The notes under the pieces are model-generated. The model was not told the DNA's origin and searched no databases. It saw nothing but the letters and a program-made list of their open reading frames with translations. Positions 1 through 11,309 of a stretch of 64,000 nucleotides of DNA are shown here, in pieces. A program made the translations under genes and the position numbers. Origin of the DNA: Amblyomma americanum (Eukaryota; Arthropoda; Arachnida; Ixodida; Ixodidae); assembly GCF_052857255.1 (NCBI RefSeq), contig NC_135502.1, positions 150,907,311 to 150,971,310 of the forward strand, given 5' to 3'. Positions within the stretch are counted from its first letter, which is position 1, and each line of letters begins with the position of its first letter.

Positions 1-241
1 CTTCACTGCGTGAACATGTCCACCCATCTGAAAAAAAACCAAAATAAAACTAAAAAGATATCAATTGTCACCTTCTGAGGAAATAAACAGCCTAAACTCT
101 AGTAAACCTTCATTCACAGAAACGAGCTACCTGTCACAAGGCAATGGGTGTGGTAGGCACGCAGCAACCCATTACATAGTGTGCGCCATCCTGATTGGCT
201 CAGGTTGTCGTACCTTCCATGCAAACAACTTGCGAGGAGAA

Positions 242-559
242 TTATAGAGAAGCATTTGCCACTTCATTCTTGAGTTGTATTGAACGATAGTTTACACAAC
301 ACAAAAGAAAATACGTACTGCTTTTTAACGGAACACTAAGGACATGTCCACGTATTTTCAGTTTAGTAAAAATATGTTGTACGACCTTTTCTAGCCGTTC
401 TGTTCCTTCTTCAGCTGGAAAATGTATATTTATTGTTGGGAAAACTGGACGTAAAATGACTATTTTTCTCGCTACTTCATTCACATATATATCTACACTG
501 AGAAATTCTCTGTCACATCTGCTAGAAAGTGAATAGTGGGAAACCAGTCTTGGCACCAC
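242..559 (-). CDS. possible coding exon, gene unknown
   Basis: A 105-residue open frame on the minus strand. I do not recognise the protein. Its composition looks protein-like rather than random, with alternating hydrophobic and charged residues and a helix-like stretch (EEGTERLEKVVQHIFTKL). Near its upstream end on the minus strand lies a pyrimidine-rich run ending in AG (about 520-527), and near its downstream end a GTAAAC that could be a splice donor (about 293), so it may be an internal exon of a host gene or of a decayed transposon. No repeat family match is visible. It could equally be a chance ORF in AT-rich DNA. Confidence 0.22.
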   Translation of the reverse strand: MVPRLVSHYSLSSRCDREFLSVDIYVNEVARKIVILRPVFPTINIHFPAEEGTERLEKVVQHIFTKLKIRGHVLSVPLKSSTYFLLCCVNYRSIQLKNEVANASL

Positions 560-1206
560 AACAATTTCCTTCAGAAAAGGGCTGGTGGTGGTGATACCTG
601 TATTCAGTTTTTTACCTTTACCAGCTTAAAAGTTTTTAATGAAAAAACCACTTCGTAAATGGTATGCAGAAATCTGTTGATACATAGCAACTCGAGTTGT
701 CTTCAGTGATCATTTAAACATGCTACCTAACACTGCACCTCTGGTGTTCACACACTGACAAAAAAAATTAGTGATGAGCTGTCATAAACTGAATTGGTTG
801 GTCATGTAAAACAGAGGTTGCAAAGACAGTTTACAGCCAAAAATGCCTTGGTTAAGGATAAGAACAGTTTAAAGATACCTTTTAATGCAACAGATTTACA
901 ATTCATACCAGGTTTTTGAGGGATGTTTACTAGAATTTCAGTCAGCTGTGGGTTATAACAAATACATTGACCTGTGTAAAATTAAGGTTTCTATATTACA
1001 GTCCCATTAAAATGATATCAGTAGAGCAGATTATAGCCAGAACTCTGCAGCACAAAATGTGCAGAAGAGAGGAAGGGGCCTGTGCACACATGTTACATTT
1101 TGGCATGTTTTTAACTTTATGCTAACAACGATTATTGTTCAACATATCTGCTCAGTACCTGCAAGTGTCAAAGGCATCAATCACGATAACAAGGAGAGCT
1201 AGATGA
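560..1206. other. AT-rich non-coding stretch
   Basis: No ORF worth reporting on either strand, no tandem repeat and no recognisable transposon sequence. Confidence 0.5.
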
Positions 1207-1245
1207 GTTGGTTGTTTCATTCTTTTTTAGAATGAAACAACCAAC
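1207..1245. repeat. perfect 16-bp inverted repeat with 7-nt loop
   Basis: GTTGGTTGTTTCATTC at 1207-1222 is followed by a T-rich 7-nt loop and its exact reverse complement at 1230-1245. The transcript could fold as a perfect hairpin. There is no longer inverted repeat around it, so it is not obviously the end of a transposon. Confidence 0.85.
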
Positions 1246-4200
1246 CTTTTTAGAACAGCACGAAACAATGATGAACTTGTCTTTAAAGCCAAGTGCTATA
1301 TTTCTGATGAGGGCATTTTTGGAGCTTCTCGACTTTCATTTGTATTTTGCATGCCACCGTTATCACATGGGTATCGAAACTTTACATACCAAAAGACATT
1401 ATCTGTCAGTGTCTCATATATTGTGAACAAGATATTTCTTAGCTATAAAAGGGCCTTACAAACTGCGCTGGAAAGCTTCATAACAGGATTTTGGAGTATG
1501 TCAGCGACTACTTATTTTTTATGGACAGAAACAATTGGCAACATGGGCTGCAACAAGTTCAAAATGCTGTGAAGAGTATGCTGACAACTCTCCTGGGGAT
1601 TAGTAATCCGTACAGAGTGGGCCTCGACAAGCTGACCCTGACTGCCGGCTTTGCTAATGACTACAAATGGATAGCCATAACTACCACAACTACTCAGTGC
1701 CACCAGAAGGCAGGGAACCACGAGCAGATGCCAAAACAAATTCCCACCACCTCCCATCTCTCATTTCTTTCTTCAGGTTTGCACAGTACCCCGGTAGTAT
1801 CTCTGATTGAATGTTTCAGGATGGCTGTTTGCATCTGCCAGCCTATTTCATATAGGAGTGGCTTATCCGCTATCATGCTATCAACTACAAGTTCTAAGTA
1901 ACCTGCTTGATATGCAGTAAAAGAAGCTCAATACTTAGCTAAGGCACACAATGCTACCAGCATGATTGTTACTCTACAAGTGTACGCATCAGATTTGTGT
2001 GGTCCATTATTCGGTGAAGAGAACCACAAAAGCTGGACCTGCGACGTGCACTGTGCTGGAATATGGATGCCCTGAGGAGCACGAAGCATCACATGCTCAT
2101 CACACAGCACCGGTTCTAAGTTAAGAATATTGTAGTCCTCTACCTTGCAGGCAGTTCGCAATGAAGAGAGGGTTATATCCCTGGAAACAGTGGGAAGGCA
2201 TTACCGCTCTCCGTCTGCCACTCCCTGCTTGGCCACATCAGGAGGGTCATGAGAATCGGCCGACGCCACCGGCTGGAAGAGGTTCTTTTGACGGGGAAAA
2301 GCCTAGTGTTCTTAAGTTGTACCCGAGTCTAGCTGTCCTTCAGAAATGCGTGAATGTTTGCTCTCTTTCCCTCTGCACAAGAGTAAATATGCTGGCATGT
2401 CAAAATCACTTCAACTTTGACCATAATTTGTGCTCCTGTGCCTTTCCTGAATATGCACCAATAAGCCTAGCTACAAGTACTCCTTATAAAACGTGTTATG
2501 TTAGGTGCGCTTCTTGAAGGAGCAACAAAGCGGTGTTCAGCAGAAAATTATTTATCCGTGAGAAGGCAAAGCTGTTTCCTGAGGTTCATTATCACAAAAA
2601 ACAGCCTCTTTTCTTAAACATGCACACTTCTGGTGGTGTTCTCCACACTTTGCCAGCTAGCTTCTTACTGCCTTTGCTGGCCTGGAGGGAGACATGCACA
2701 CTTCGCAGTAAAAATGGCTTTGAACGAAGCTTGCCCATTTCGGCGCTCACAACTTTCTGAAGAGGTAATCTGAGTGCGGCAGGCCTGACCGGTACCCGAA
2801 CAAGGCATCAAGCGCTGCTCAACTCAGCCCGTTAGCGGCAACAAAGGTCATTATCATGACAACTACCTCAGCCAATGTCGTCGACGAGCCAGGCAGTGTT
2901 TCTGGCGTCATAAGTCCAGCACACATTGAGCAAGAAGCACTGCACTATTAAACTGTGGCACAGCGCCACTGTGTGGTCCACCGGCACCGTCATCTTAGCC
3001 GCCGTCCGGCTCACCGCACTCATCACTGCTGCTGCTGCAGACACCCTCGCTTGTGGCATCTACCTGCGGTTCCACGTAGTCGTTTGTGACTGAAAACAAG
3101 GTGGGCCCCTCTGGTGTCTTCGCCTCTGCTGTCGTACAAGAGAAAGCATTCACCGCTGCTGCCAGTTTCGCCTGTGGCGTCCGCCAGCGGCACAGCCCCA
3201 AAGTGAGATTTACTGCTAGGCTCAGCGGCACTAGATCTACATGAAACGCGAGCGGAGCAGGAGACAAGTTGGGTTCCGGTTACCAAAAGTCGAAGGCGGC
3301 GTTTCAGCAGCCTCGCTCGACGTGAGCAACCGCTGCGCTGCTTTCGTTAGCCAAGTGCACCTTGCGACGCTTTGGAATCATAGGTTGGCTGTCCTAGCTC
3401 AAGGCGACGTGATTTAAAGGGTTTTTTGGCCACTGCTGCACCACTGACTGTAGAAGACACGCCACACATGCTTTGCAAAGCTGGATGAGCTGGCTTTTCT
3501 GGATGCATGGCTGGATAAATAAGTGGATGGATGAACAAGGCCGAAGCCTTGAAATTGGAAGGCGGCTCGCGCCACCTAGCCCGCATCCACCGCAAGGCAG
3601 CGCTTTCAGATGAACCGCTAGCAGACGACACACAACGTTTTTGTGACTGCCATTGTAACAAAAAGACTTCGCTGAGAGTTCTTTTTAAGTTTATTTCTTT
3701 GAGTTGTTTCGCGAAAGACTGTTATCAGTGACTCATCGAGGATCGTACTTGTAACGATACAAAAATTCACAGCTGCAACTTTCCAAATCGTAATTTCAAG
3801 TTAGAGGAAGAAGAAACCGCGGTCGTTATCACATTCAGGTTATCTCTGTCGGCTAAAGCTATGGGAAACGGTTCAAGGTTTTGCCCGACAACAGAGCTAC
3901 TATAAACGCCTTGCATGCGTCTGCAAAGTTCGTGACAACATGTTCCAAAAGCGGAAGCACATTCAGAAGCCTCTGGACACACATTGCTTGCTGCAAGTGA
4001 ATACCATTCCCGCTTACTTGTCCATACCTGTGAAAACTAGGATATAGGCGATGGGAAATCACTCCTGCTGTTAATCTGATATTTTTTTAAAGCGCAGCAG
4101 ACAAGCCACGCCGAAAGAAATGAATGCAGACTTGAATTCAATATATACAAGAAACTCAGCTTTCCGTGAAAATTCGTGGAGCTGCTGTGAGAGACAATTT

Positions 4201-4631
4201 CCGCAGGCAGCATCGAATTTGCGCGTGCCGTTTTTCCTCGAAACTGTACACGTGCGAGTCTGTTCCTTCTAGTCCAAGCATTTTATTAGCATGTCGCATG
4301 TACTTCTCGTTCTCATTGTTGATGCGCACGTCCAATGATCGTACTTCGCGATTTCGATAGTTGGACGAAAGCTATATATTCGAAAAAAAAAACAATCCGA
4401 TGCACTGCGAACTGCCTTCAAAGATCTTTCCTGACCGAATAATGCGTCGGATCGAACATCTCTAGGAACACCTCGGACGTTTTAGACTTGTTTACTAATA
4501 GACATCGGCTTTGCGACAAATATCACATATACAATATGCGAAATATACCCACTCCAGCGGGCCGATCACATATCTCTAGGGCTGCCTACCCGAGTTCAGG
4601 TGGGCTATATACACTCAAGAAGCCCGGCACA
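1246..4631. other. no recognisable gene
   Basis: Only short overlapping ORFs on both strands, none with a domain, motif or convincing splice context. A short CTG/CAG run occurs near 3028-3040. Nothing repeats elsewhere in the window that I can see. Confidence 0.45.
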
Positions 4632-4712
4632 GGGGGGGGGGGGGGGTCAAAGGGGAAGGTCGTCCCCCCCCCCCCCAAACATTTTTCCAGAGGGGGCAGC
4701 GCCCCCCCCCCC
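4632..4712. repeat. poly-G / poly-C block
   Basis: A run of 15 G (4632-4646), then 13 C (4664-4676), then 11 C (4702-4712) within 81 bases. The G run and the C runs are complementary, so the block can form a hairpin, and either strand could form G-quadruplex or i-motif structures. Confidence 0.9.
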
Positions 4713-5873
4713 TCAGTCTCCAATTGCTTCTACTTGGATCAGATTTCTGAAAATTGATCCAGTTTAGTTCTAGGACTTTTAATTCAAAGCAAACGGGGTC
4801 TGAGCTGCTTTGCTTAGTAGCCAGTTTCAAGCATTTCGTATATGAGTAACCTAAACCAGTCATGTACCTACAGAATTCGATCGACTATATATCGACATGA
4901 CCGTGTACATTATCATGATTAACAGAATTTAAACAAACTATGCACAGTCTTTTTTTAATGGAACTGATCACTCCTCATGCGTACAGCTTGCCACCTATAA
5001 ATTAAACTCCTCATTTCAAATATTTTACATTGCCATGAATCGTTGCACCGTTTGTTCGTTCGCACTCACTACCGCCGGCACGTGGCTTTATCAGTTTGTT
5101 TTGCAATGCAAGGTGCGACCATACTTATAGCCATTGATCATAGCCACGTGCAAATGATTCCACATTTTCCAGATTCTTGCTGCTTTTGGTTCTTTATCTC
5201 GAAGGTTCTTTGCCAGCTTTAAATTCAGCACGACCAAGAACTGCATGACATTCAGATCGATGACTTCCGAGCACGCCTAATTGAGCCTATCGCCGCCGCC
5301 GTGTAATTCAGTTCTGTGTATGCGTGAGTCAGCCCCTTAAACAGTTAATTTTGGAAGCCTTTTCGTTCTCTTCCTGACAGCTGGAGTGTCGTCACCGCAA
5401 CATGATACTTTGGATCAAGCTTTGAACATTGAAAAAAATAAAAAATAATTTCCTAAATGAGCTATAAATAAATAACAAAACAAGCTCGATGTCCTGCCCT
5501 CTCACCAAAAAAAAAAAAAAACGTTCCGGTGTCCCTGGCTATACTATTGCCTCGAGCATTGCCCAAACCATCACCCGCTGCCATTATAACCCGGACGCGA
5601 CAGCGGTGTGTCAGAGAACACTGCAAAACTATACTTATAGAATTCCTCGATGACCTGGATCGAGGGCGCGGTTGTGCTACCCAGTTCCGTGTTCTGCCGC
5701 ACACTAGTAGTTTATTTTTCAGTGCCTCTTCCTCTTCGTACCTTGCACTCTTCTCTTTTCTTAACATATATTCTCTCGGTGTATCAGATTACCTATTCAG
5801 CAATCTATATTTCCCCCTCTGCTGGTCCTAATTCGCTGATTTCAAGTCAGTGGCAATTTAGTACTTATGATAT
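4713..5873. other. no recognisable gene
   Basis: AT-rich DNA with an A run near 5507-5521. The short overlapping ORFs at 5462-5831 show no known domain. The segment ends at the left target-site duplication of the LTR element. Confidence 0.45.
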
Positions 5874-6061
5874 TGTCACCCATAAACGGTCAAAGCACTC
5901 AAAACCAGGTTAAATTAGACGTGTTACGCGTCCAGGACAGCAGGGAGCTCGAGCGAGGAAGACGAAAACCTCTAGCCCCTCGAGAGCGCAAGGCATGGCA
6001 AGTCCCATGTAAAACAGTTCGGCCGCGGCATGGCGCCACTGGATTGATTGGGACTGTGGCA
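5874..6061 (-). repeat. 3' LTR of the 5.9-11.3 kb element
   Basis: 188 bp, TG...CA ends, about 94% identical by eye to 11122-11309. The base after it on the plus strand begins the complement of a polypurine tract. Confidence 0.93.
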
Positions 6062-6168
6062 TTACTCCCCCTCGCTGAAGGGCAACGACTCGGTGCCGCA
6101 ACAATGAAAAGCACAAAGACAAGGGACGGCGCATGTGTCTGGCGGCTGGTGTGGACCGGCATGAAGTG

Positions 6169-7317
6169 CTAGCGGGCGTGGTACGGCTTCATCCGTGTGA
6201 CATGAACGACTTCGGGGGTCCGCCGTCTAGAGGAGCGAACTGTACCCTGGGGAAGAACTTCATAGTTCACCTCACTGACTTGGCGGAGTACCTCGTAGGG
6301 GCGAAAATATCGGCGTAGAAGCTTTTCGGAGCGCCCACGCATGGGTATTGGGCTCCAAACCCATACTTGTTCGCCGGGCTGGTAACTAACAGCTCTGTGG
6401 CGGAGGTTATAGCGGCGAGCGTCGAGGGCTTGCTGGTGCCGGATGCGCTGTAGGGCGAGTTGGCGGGCGGCCTCGGCGTGACGAACGAATTGGGCAGCCC
6501 CCATAACAGATGAGGTACTACTAGTCGGAAGCAACATGGCGTCGAGCATGGTTGTGGCTTCGCGAACATGGACCAAACGAAATGGAGTGAAGCGTGTCGT
6601 TTCGTGTAGATCAGTGTTATAGGCAAATGTGACGTAAGAGAGTATGGCGTCCCAGTTGCGGTGGTCTGCGTCAACATACATGGAAATCATGTCGACCATC
6701 GTCTTGTTGAGCCGTTCGGTGAGGCCGTTCGTTTGAGGGTGGTAAGCCGTTGTCTTGCGGTGACTGGTGCCGCTCAGGCGCATAACCTCCTGCGTAAGGG
6801 CCGAGGTGAAGGCCGTTCCTCTGTCATTTACAACGATGGCGAGTCTACCGTGAAGAAGCACAATATTTTGAACGAAAAAGTTCGCAATTTCGTCAGCGGT
6901 ACCACGAGGAAGAGCTTTAGTTTCACAGTACCGGCTGAGGTAGTCGGTGGTGATCACAATGTAGCGGTTACCCAGCGAGGACTCCGGAAATGGGCCCAGT
7001 AAGTCCATGCCGACTTGGTGGAAGGGGACATGTGGCGGATTAATAGGCTGCAGTAGTCCGGCTGGCTTAGTCGGCGGCGTCTTGCGACGTTGGCACTCAC
7101 GGCAAGTTCTGACGTAACGCTGGGCAAATTAAGCAACCCTGGGCCAGTAGTACTTTTGGCGTATCCGCGCGAAAGTGCGAAAAAAACCCATGAGGCCAGA
7201 ATATGGGTCATCATGGCACGCCTGCAGAACTTCGTCGCGCAAGGCCGCAGGTACGACGAGCAGATAGGCAGCTTCCTTCGGGTTGTAGCTTTTCTTATAC
7301 AGAACGCCATCGCGCAA
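6169..7317 (-). pseudogene. integrase region of pol
   Basis: Two open pieces. 7317-7129 holds the zinc-binding N-terminal region, but the second His of the HHCC motif appears lost (SGLMGF where GHxGF is expected). An in-frame stop follows near 7126. The 279-residue frame at 7008-6169 contains the catalytic core with D2, D62 and E98 (MDLLGP, NDRGTAF, LTERLNKT). The D-to-E spacing of 35 residues is the classic DD35E spacing. A basic C-terminal tail (SSRRRTPEVVHVTRMK) ends just before the 3' LTR. The integrase inserts the cDNA into chromosomes. The core looks intact, but the N-terminal domain is cut off by the stop. Confidence 0.9.
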
Positions 7318-7581
7318 ACAGAATGACGACAGTCCACGTGAGAAGCTTCGCAGGGGTGACGCAGCGTTTCCTTCAAGATACTCTATGAGTGGCCGGAGTT
7401 CACTGTCGTCCCTTTGGTGTTGAGTGAGGACGGACGTCGAGATGGCACCGAGAAAAATAGAATCGTCGCCTGGATCAGCTCGGTTGTCCTCGATAGGAGA
7501 ACGAGATAGACAGTCGGCATCACTGTGCTTCCTACCGGACTTATAAACGATGGTGACATCGAACTCTTGAAGCCGAAGGCT

Positions 7582-8776
7582 TCAGCGTGCAAGCCGTCCC
7601 GAGGGATCTTTGAGGTTCGCCAGCCAACACAGCGAGTGGTGGTCACTGTCGGCCCTGAAAGGGTGGCCATATAAGTACGGGCGAAATTTGGTCTCTGCCC
7701 ACACAACGGCCAGGCATTCTTTTTCGGTGGTGGAATAGTTTGCCTCAGATCGTGACAAGGTGCGGCTCGCGTATGCGATTACGCGTTCGAGACCATCCTG
7801 CCACTGCACAAGGACCGCACCGAGGCCGATGTTGCTGGCATCTGTGTGCTGTTCAGTGGCGGCTGACTCGTCGAAGTGTCCAAGGATGGGCGTACTTTGG
7901 AGACGAGTTCGGAGGTCTTCAAAAGCCTGTTGTTCCAGGCCCCAGATGAACGGCGCGGAATCTTTTGTGAGGCGGGTGAGGGGCTCAGCGATCTGGGAGA
8001 AGTTCTGCACAAAACGCCGATAATAGGCACAGAGACCCAGAAAGCGGCGCACGCTTCGCTTATCGGTGGGCACAGGAAAAGCAGCCACGGCGGTTGTCTT
8101 ATCGGGGTCGGGGCTAACCCCTTTAGCACTCACGATGTGGCCCGAAAACTCCAACTCTTCGAAAGCGAAGTGGCACTTGTCGGGCTTCAGTCCGGCTTCA
8201 GGGAAAGTCCGGCCGACCGAATTGCTTCGAACACAGCGCGCAGGCGTCTCAGGTGGTCTTCAAACGTATCAGAGAAGATGACAAGGTCATACAAGTACAC
8301 GAGACAGGACTGCCATTTCAGTTCAGCAAAAACGATATCCATCATCCACTGGAAGGTGGCAGGAGCCGAGCACAGGCCGAAAGGGAGCACCCGCAATTCG
8401 TACAGATCGTCCGGTGTAATAAAGACGGTCTTTTCCTGGTCGCGTTCGTCCACCTATATTTTCCAATAGCCGCTGCGTAAATCTAGCTATGAAAAGTACT
8501 TGGCGTGGCGCAGCCGATCCAGGGAGTCATCAATGCGCGGCAGAGGATAAACATCTTTTTTTGTTACTTTGTTTAAACGTCGGTAATCAACGCAGAACCG
8601 TAGGGTTCCATCTTTCTTTGCTACTAGAACAACAGGCGACGCCCACGGGGTCGTCGACGGCTGTATCACGTCGTCCTGGAGCATTTCTTGAACTTGGCGG
8701 CGAATGGCATCACGCTCCTTTGAAGAGATCCGGTAAGGCGGCTGACATAACGGGCGCTGGTTCGCGTCGACTATAA
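7582..8776 (-). pseudogene. reverse transcriptase and RNase H region of pol, broken
   Basis: Pieces in order on the minus strand: RT fingers and start of palm at 8684-8487 ([20 protein letters not shown]), palm at 8453-8187 (FGLCSAPATFQ, then YLYDLVIFSDTF), then thumb, connection and RNase H at 8154-7582 ([37 protein letters not shown]). The catalytic YLDD box reads YLYD, so one of the two metal-binding Asp residues is lost. In-frame stops lie near 8485 and 8455. An 11-bp tandem duplication at 8180-8190/8191-8201 shifts the frame after the palm, and a further stop lies near 7582 where the family has Trp. Certainly Ty3-type RT, certainly dead in this copy. Confidence 0.92.
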
Positions 8777-9026
8777 TTTGATGCTTAGGGAGCGGTGTAG
8801 CGGTGTCTGCCTACTTAGAGGTCGAGGCGAAGCAGTCACAGAAAGACTGGATGACGCTTTCGAGGGAGCGTTTCTGAATTGACGGGAGGTTCGGGTTCAC
8901 ATCAGTTTTTATGGGAGTGGTCGGTGCCTCCACTGATGCCGAGGCTTCGTATAAAGCGTGCTGTCCCGCGAATTCGCCGAGTTCTTCGAAATGCGCAATA
9001 ACTGTTCTGCCAGGCATACACTGATG

Positions 9027-9602
9027 TTAAAAGCCAAAATTGGTTACCAAGAGCACGGTTCGGCCATTGTTCGGCTCGACAATTCCGTGAGAAACACAGA
9101 CTTGCCGACCAAGGAACAACGACATGTTGGCTTCAGCGATTCCACGAGTGCCAGTGATGTCGCAATGTACGGTAACAAACATGCTAGCTCTTGACTTGAA
9201 GAATACGTGGTCGTCCAAGACGCGTAACTTAGTCCCGCGTGGCTCGGGATCGCCGTCAACAGAAGGTTGAGTGGAAAATGACACGACCAGCTCATGAAGG
9301 AGGATGACAGCACCGTACTCCCGAAGGAAATCCAAACAAAGTATCAGGTATTCGGAGCACTGCGGTAGCACAGCAAAGCAACCAGGGAAAGTAGCACCGC
9401 GGATCTGGATTCGTGACGTGCAAACGCCAATTGGCGTAACCACATGGCCGCCGGCGGTGCGGATCTGGGGTTCAAACCAAGGGGTCAGCACCTTTCTGAG
9501 GGCCGTTGCTAGCCGGCTGCTCATTACAGAAAAGTCAGCGCCGGCGTCTACAAGTGCGGTCACATCGCGATTATCAGCGATTACTGGGATTTCGGCAGTC
9601 AC
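9027..9602 (-). pseudogene. aspartic protease region of pol
   Basis: 191-residue open frame. A retropepsin-like start is visible: a hydrophobic strand followed by LVDAGADFSVMS, which matches the family's active-site pattern [D][ST]GA except that Ala replaces the usual Ser or Thr after the catalytic Asp. A second conserved strand (YLILCLDFLREYGAV) resembles the 'ILGxDFL' flap-distal motif with the Gly changed to Cys. The frame is separated from gag and from RT by stops. The altered active site and lost continuity make a working protease unlikely. Confidence 0.8.
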
Positions 9603-9776
9603 CAGTCGGTCGCAGCACGTCGTTGTCGTTGAGGTCGTCGGGTGAGGTCGTCGTCGGTCGGATCGTAGCCGCGAATCGTCGGGTGGAGGCTCTTGACTTG
9701 ATCCAATAGCGGCGGCTCTACCCCCGGAGGACGCCGTCTTCAGTTTTCCCGATGTGGGGACGCCCCTCTGAACTGA

Positions 9777-10964
9777 CTAGAAAAAGACGGGCGGCTTGGC
9801 GAAGAAAACCGCCTTGGGGATGGCGAACGGGACTGGCGTCGCCGCGAGGTCGTTGGCTGCACGTTGTCGGACAGATACTGCTCGATGTCCCGCGGCCGTT
9901 CTCCGTAGCGTGGTCGAGGGAGCGTTAGGTGAAAACCCCCTTAAGCCCATTCTGCGGTAGGGGCAGTGGCGGAGGATGTGGCCGGGCTCCCCACAGTGGT
10001 AGCAGAGCGGCCTATTGTGTGGCGTATGCCAAATGCGCGCTTTGCTCATGATGGCCAGGGGCTCCTGCGGTACGACGAGTACAGCTTCAGTTGGGTACCG
10101 CAGTGAAGGCACAGGAGTGACGGGAGAAAATGCTTGACTCACTGGCCTAGGACGACTTTGTAGTGCTTGACTGTATGTCATCGCATAGCGCGCTGGCTGC
10201 GGAGCTGGTGGCGACTGAACAGCTCGCCAGACTTCATCTCGGAAAACGTCCGGTATGACTGCGACGCTGGCCTGTGGAGCTTCGAACCGAAGTTTCTCGA
10301 GTTCTTCGCGCACGAGGCTCCTCACAAGCTCCCGAAGCTCCTCAGTGGGTAAAGACGTGGGCGTGCAGTCGTGGGCGGCTGCTACACTAGCCTGACGGCC
10401 GTAGTACGTGCCCCGTTCATGCAGAGAACGCTCCATGCTTGTCGCCTCCTTGGCAAAGTCGGCCACCGTTCTTGGCGGGTCACGTACCAGTCCGGCAAAC
10501 AATTGCTCTTTGACGCCGCGCATTAGGTAGCGTACCTTCTTGTCCTCGGGCATGGCAGGGTCGGTGCGATTGAAGAGTCGCGTCATGTCCTCTAAGAATA
10601 TGGCGACGCTCTCGTTCGGCTGCTGCGACCTCGATTGCAAGGCGATTTCAGCGTTCTCATTTCGTTCGCTGGTGTTGAACGTGTCTAAGAGCTCTCGGCG
10701 GAAGATCTCCCAGTTAGTGAAGGAAGCTTCGTGGTTCTCAAACCACGTCTTGGCAGAGTCCTGCAGAGCGAAGTACAAGTTCCGCAATTTGCGCTCGCCG
10801 TCCCATGCATTGAAGCACGCCACACGGTCAAAGCTGGCCAACCAGTCTTCGACGTCCTCAAACCTCTCACCGTGGAATGATGGGGGCGACCGAGGCGTGT
10901 GAAGGACGAACGGCGGGGCTTTCCCGGAATGCTGACTTGTCTGGCTAGCCGTAGCGGACGTCAT
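9777..10964 (-). CDS. Gag-like polyprotein with CCHC zinc knuckle
   Basis: 395 residues. The first 180 or so residues look like the retrotransposon Gag capsid domain, with W-rich helices (VEDWLASFDRVACF, AKTWFENHE) and the typical 'AIFLEDMTRLFNR...ADFAKEA' pattern. A basic, proline-rich region follows, then one CX2CX4HX4C nucleocapsid knuckle (CYHCGEPGHILRHC) near residue 320. Gag packages the element RNA in cytoplasmic particles. The frame is open from the ATG to the stop near the protease region, so this is the best preserved gene of the element. The pol genes follow downstream in the same orientation. Confidence 0.88.
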   Translation of the reverse strand: MTSATASQTSQHSGKAPPFVLHTPRSPPSFHGERFEDVEDWLASFDRVACFNAWDGERKLRNLYFALQDSAKTWFENHEASFTNWEIFRRELLDTFNTSERNENAEIALQSRSQQPNESVAIFLEDMTRLFNRTDPAMPEDKKVRYLMRGVKEQLFAGLVRDPPRTVADFAKEATSMERSLHERGTYYGRQASVAAAHDCTPTSLPTEELRELVRSLVREELEKLRFEAPQASVAVIPDVFRDEVWRAVQSPPAPQPARYAMTYSQALQSRPRPVSQAFSPVTPVPSLRYPTEAVLVVPQEPLAIMSKARIWHTPHNRPLCYHCGEPGHILRHCPYRRMGLRGFSPNAPSTTLRRTAAGHRAVSVRQRAANDLAATPVPFAIPKAVFFAKPPVFF

Positions 10965-11121
10965 GGCCCTTGCTGGTCTTGCGAGTTGGCCGAACTCTGG
11001 TTGTAGGCCTCGCAGGCGGGGCTCGACTGGTGGACTGATGTTGTAGCCACGCGTTGAGAACTGACGTCAAGAGTGTCCTCGAGGTCAGCGTACATGAATC
11101 GGTACGCCTACCTCCACCAAA

Positions 11122-11309
11122 TGTCACCGATAAACGGTCAAGGCACTTAAAACCAGGTTTAGTTAGACGTCCTACGCGTCCAGGACAGCAGGGAGCTCGA
11201 TCGAGGAAGACGAAAAACTCTAGCCCCTCGAGAGCGCAAGGCGTGGCAAGTCCCATCTAAAACAGTTCGGCCGCGGCATGGCGCCACTGGATTGATTGGG
11301 ACTGTGGCA
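11122..11309 (-). repeat. 5' LTR of the 5.9-11.3 kb element
   Basis: 188 bp, same length as the left copy. Adjacent on its inner side is the putative minus-strand primer site. It is followed on the outside by the ATAT duplication. Confidence 0.93.

Larger units (their letters stand above)
5874..11309 (-). mobile_element. Ty3-type LTR retrotransposon, complete but decayed
   Basis: A 5.4-kb element on the minus strand bounded by two 188-bp direct repeats that start TGTCACC and end GTGGCA. The 4-bp sequence ATAT flanks both sides (5870-5873 and 11310-11313), which fits a target-site duplication. Reading the minus strand from the right: 5' LTR, a putative primer site TTTGGTGGAGGTAGG directly inside it, gag with a CCHC knuckle, protease, reverse transcriptase, RNase H, integrase, a purine tract (GAGGGGGAGTAA) and the 3' LTR. 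The order RT-RNase H-integrase is that of Ty3 elements (Copia has integrase first). The pol frame is broken by several stops and at least one frameshift, so the copy is not autonomous. The LTRs differ at roughly 12 of 188 positions by eye, so it is not a recent insertion. No env frame is seen. Confidence 0.93.
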
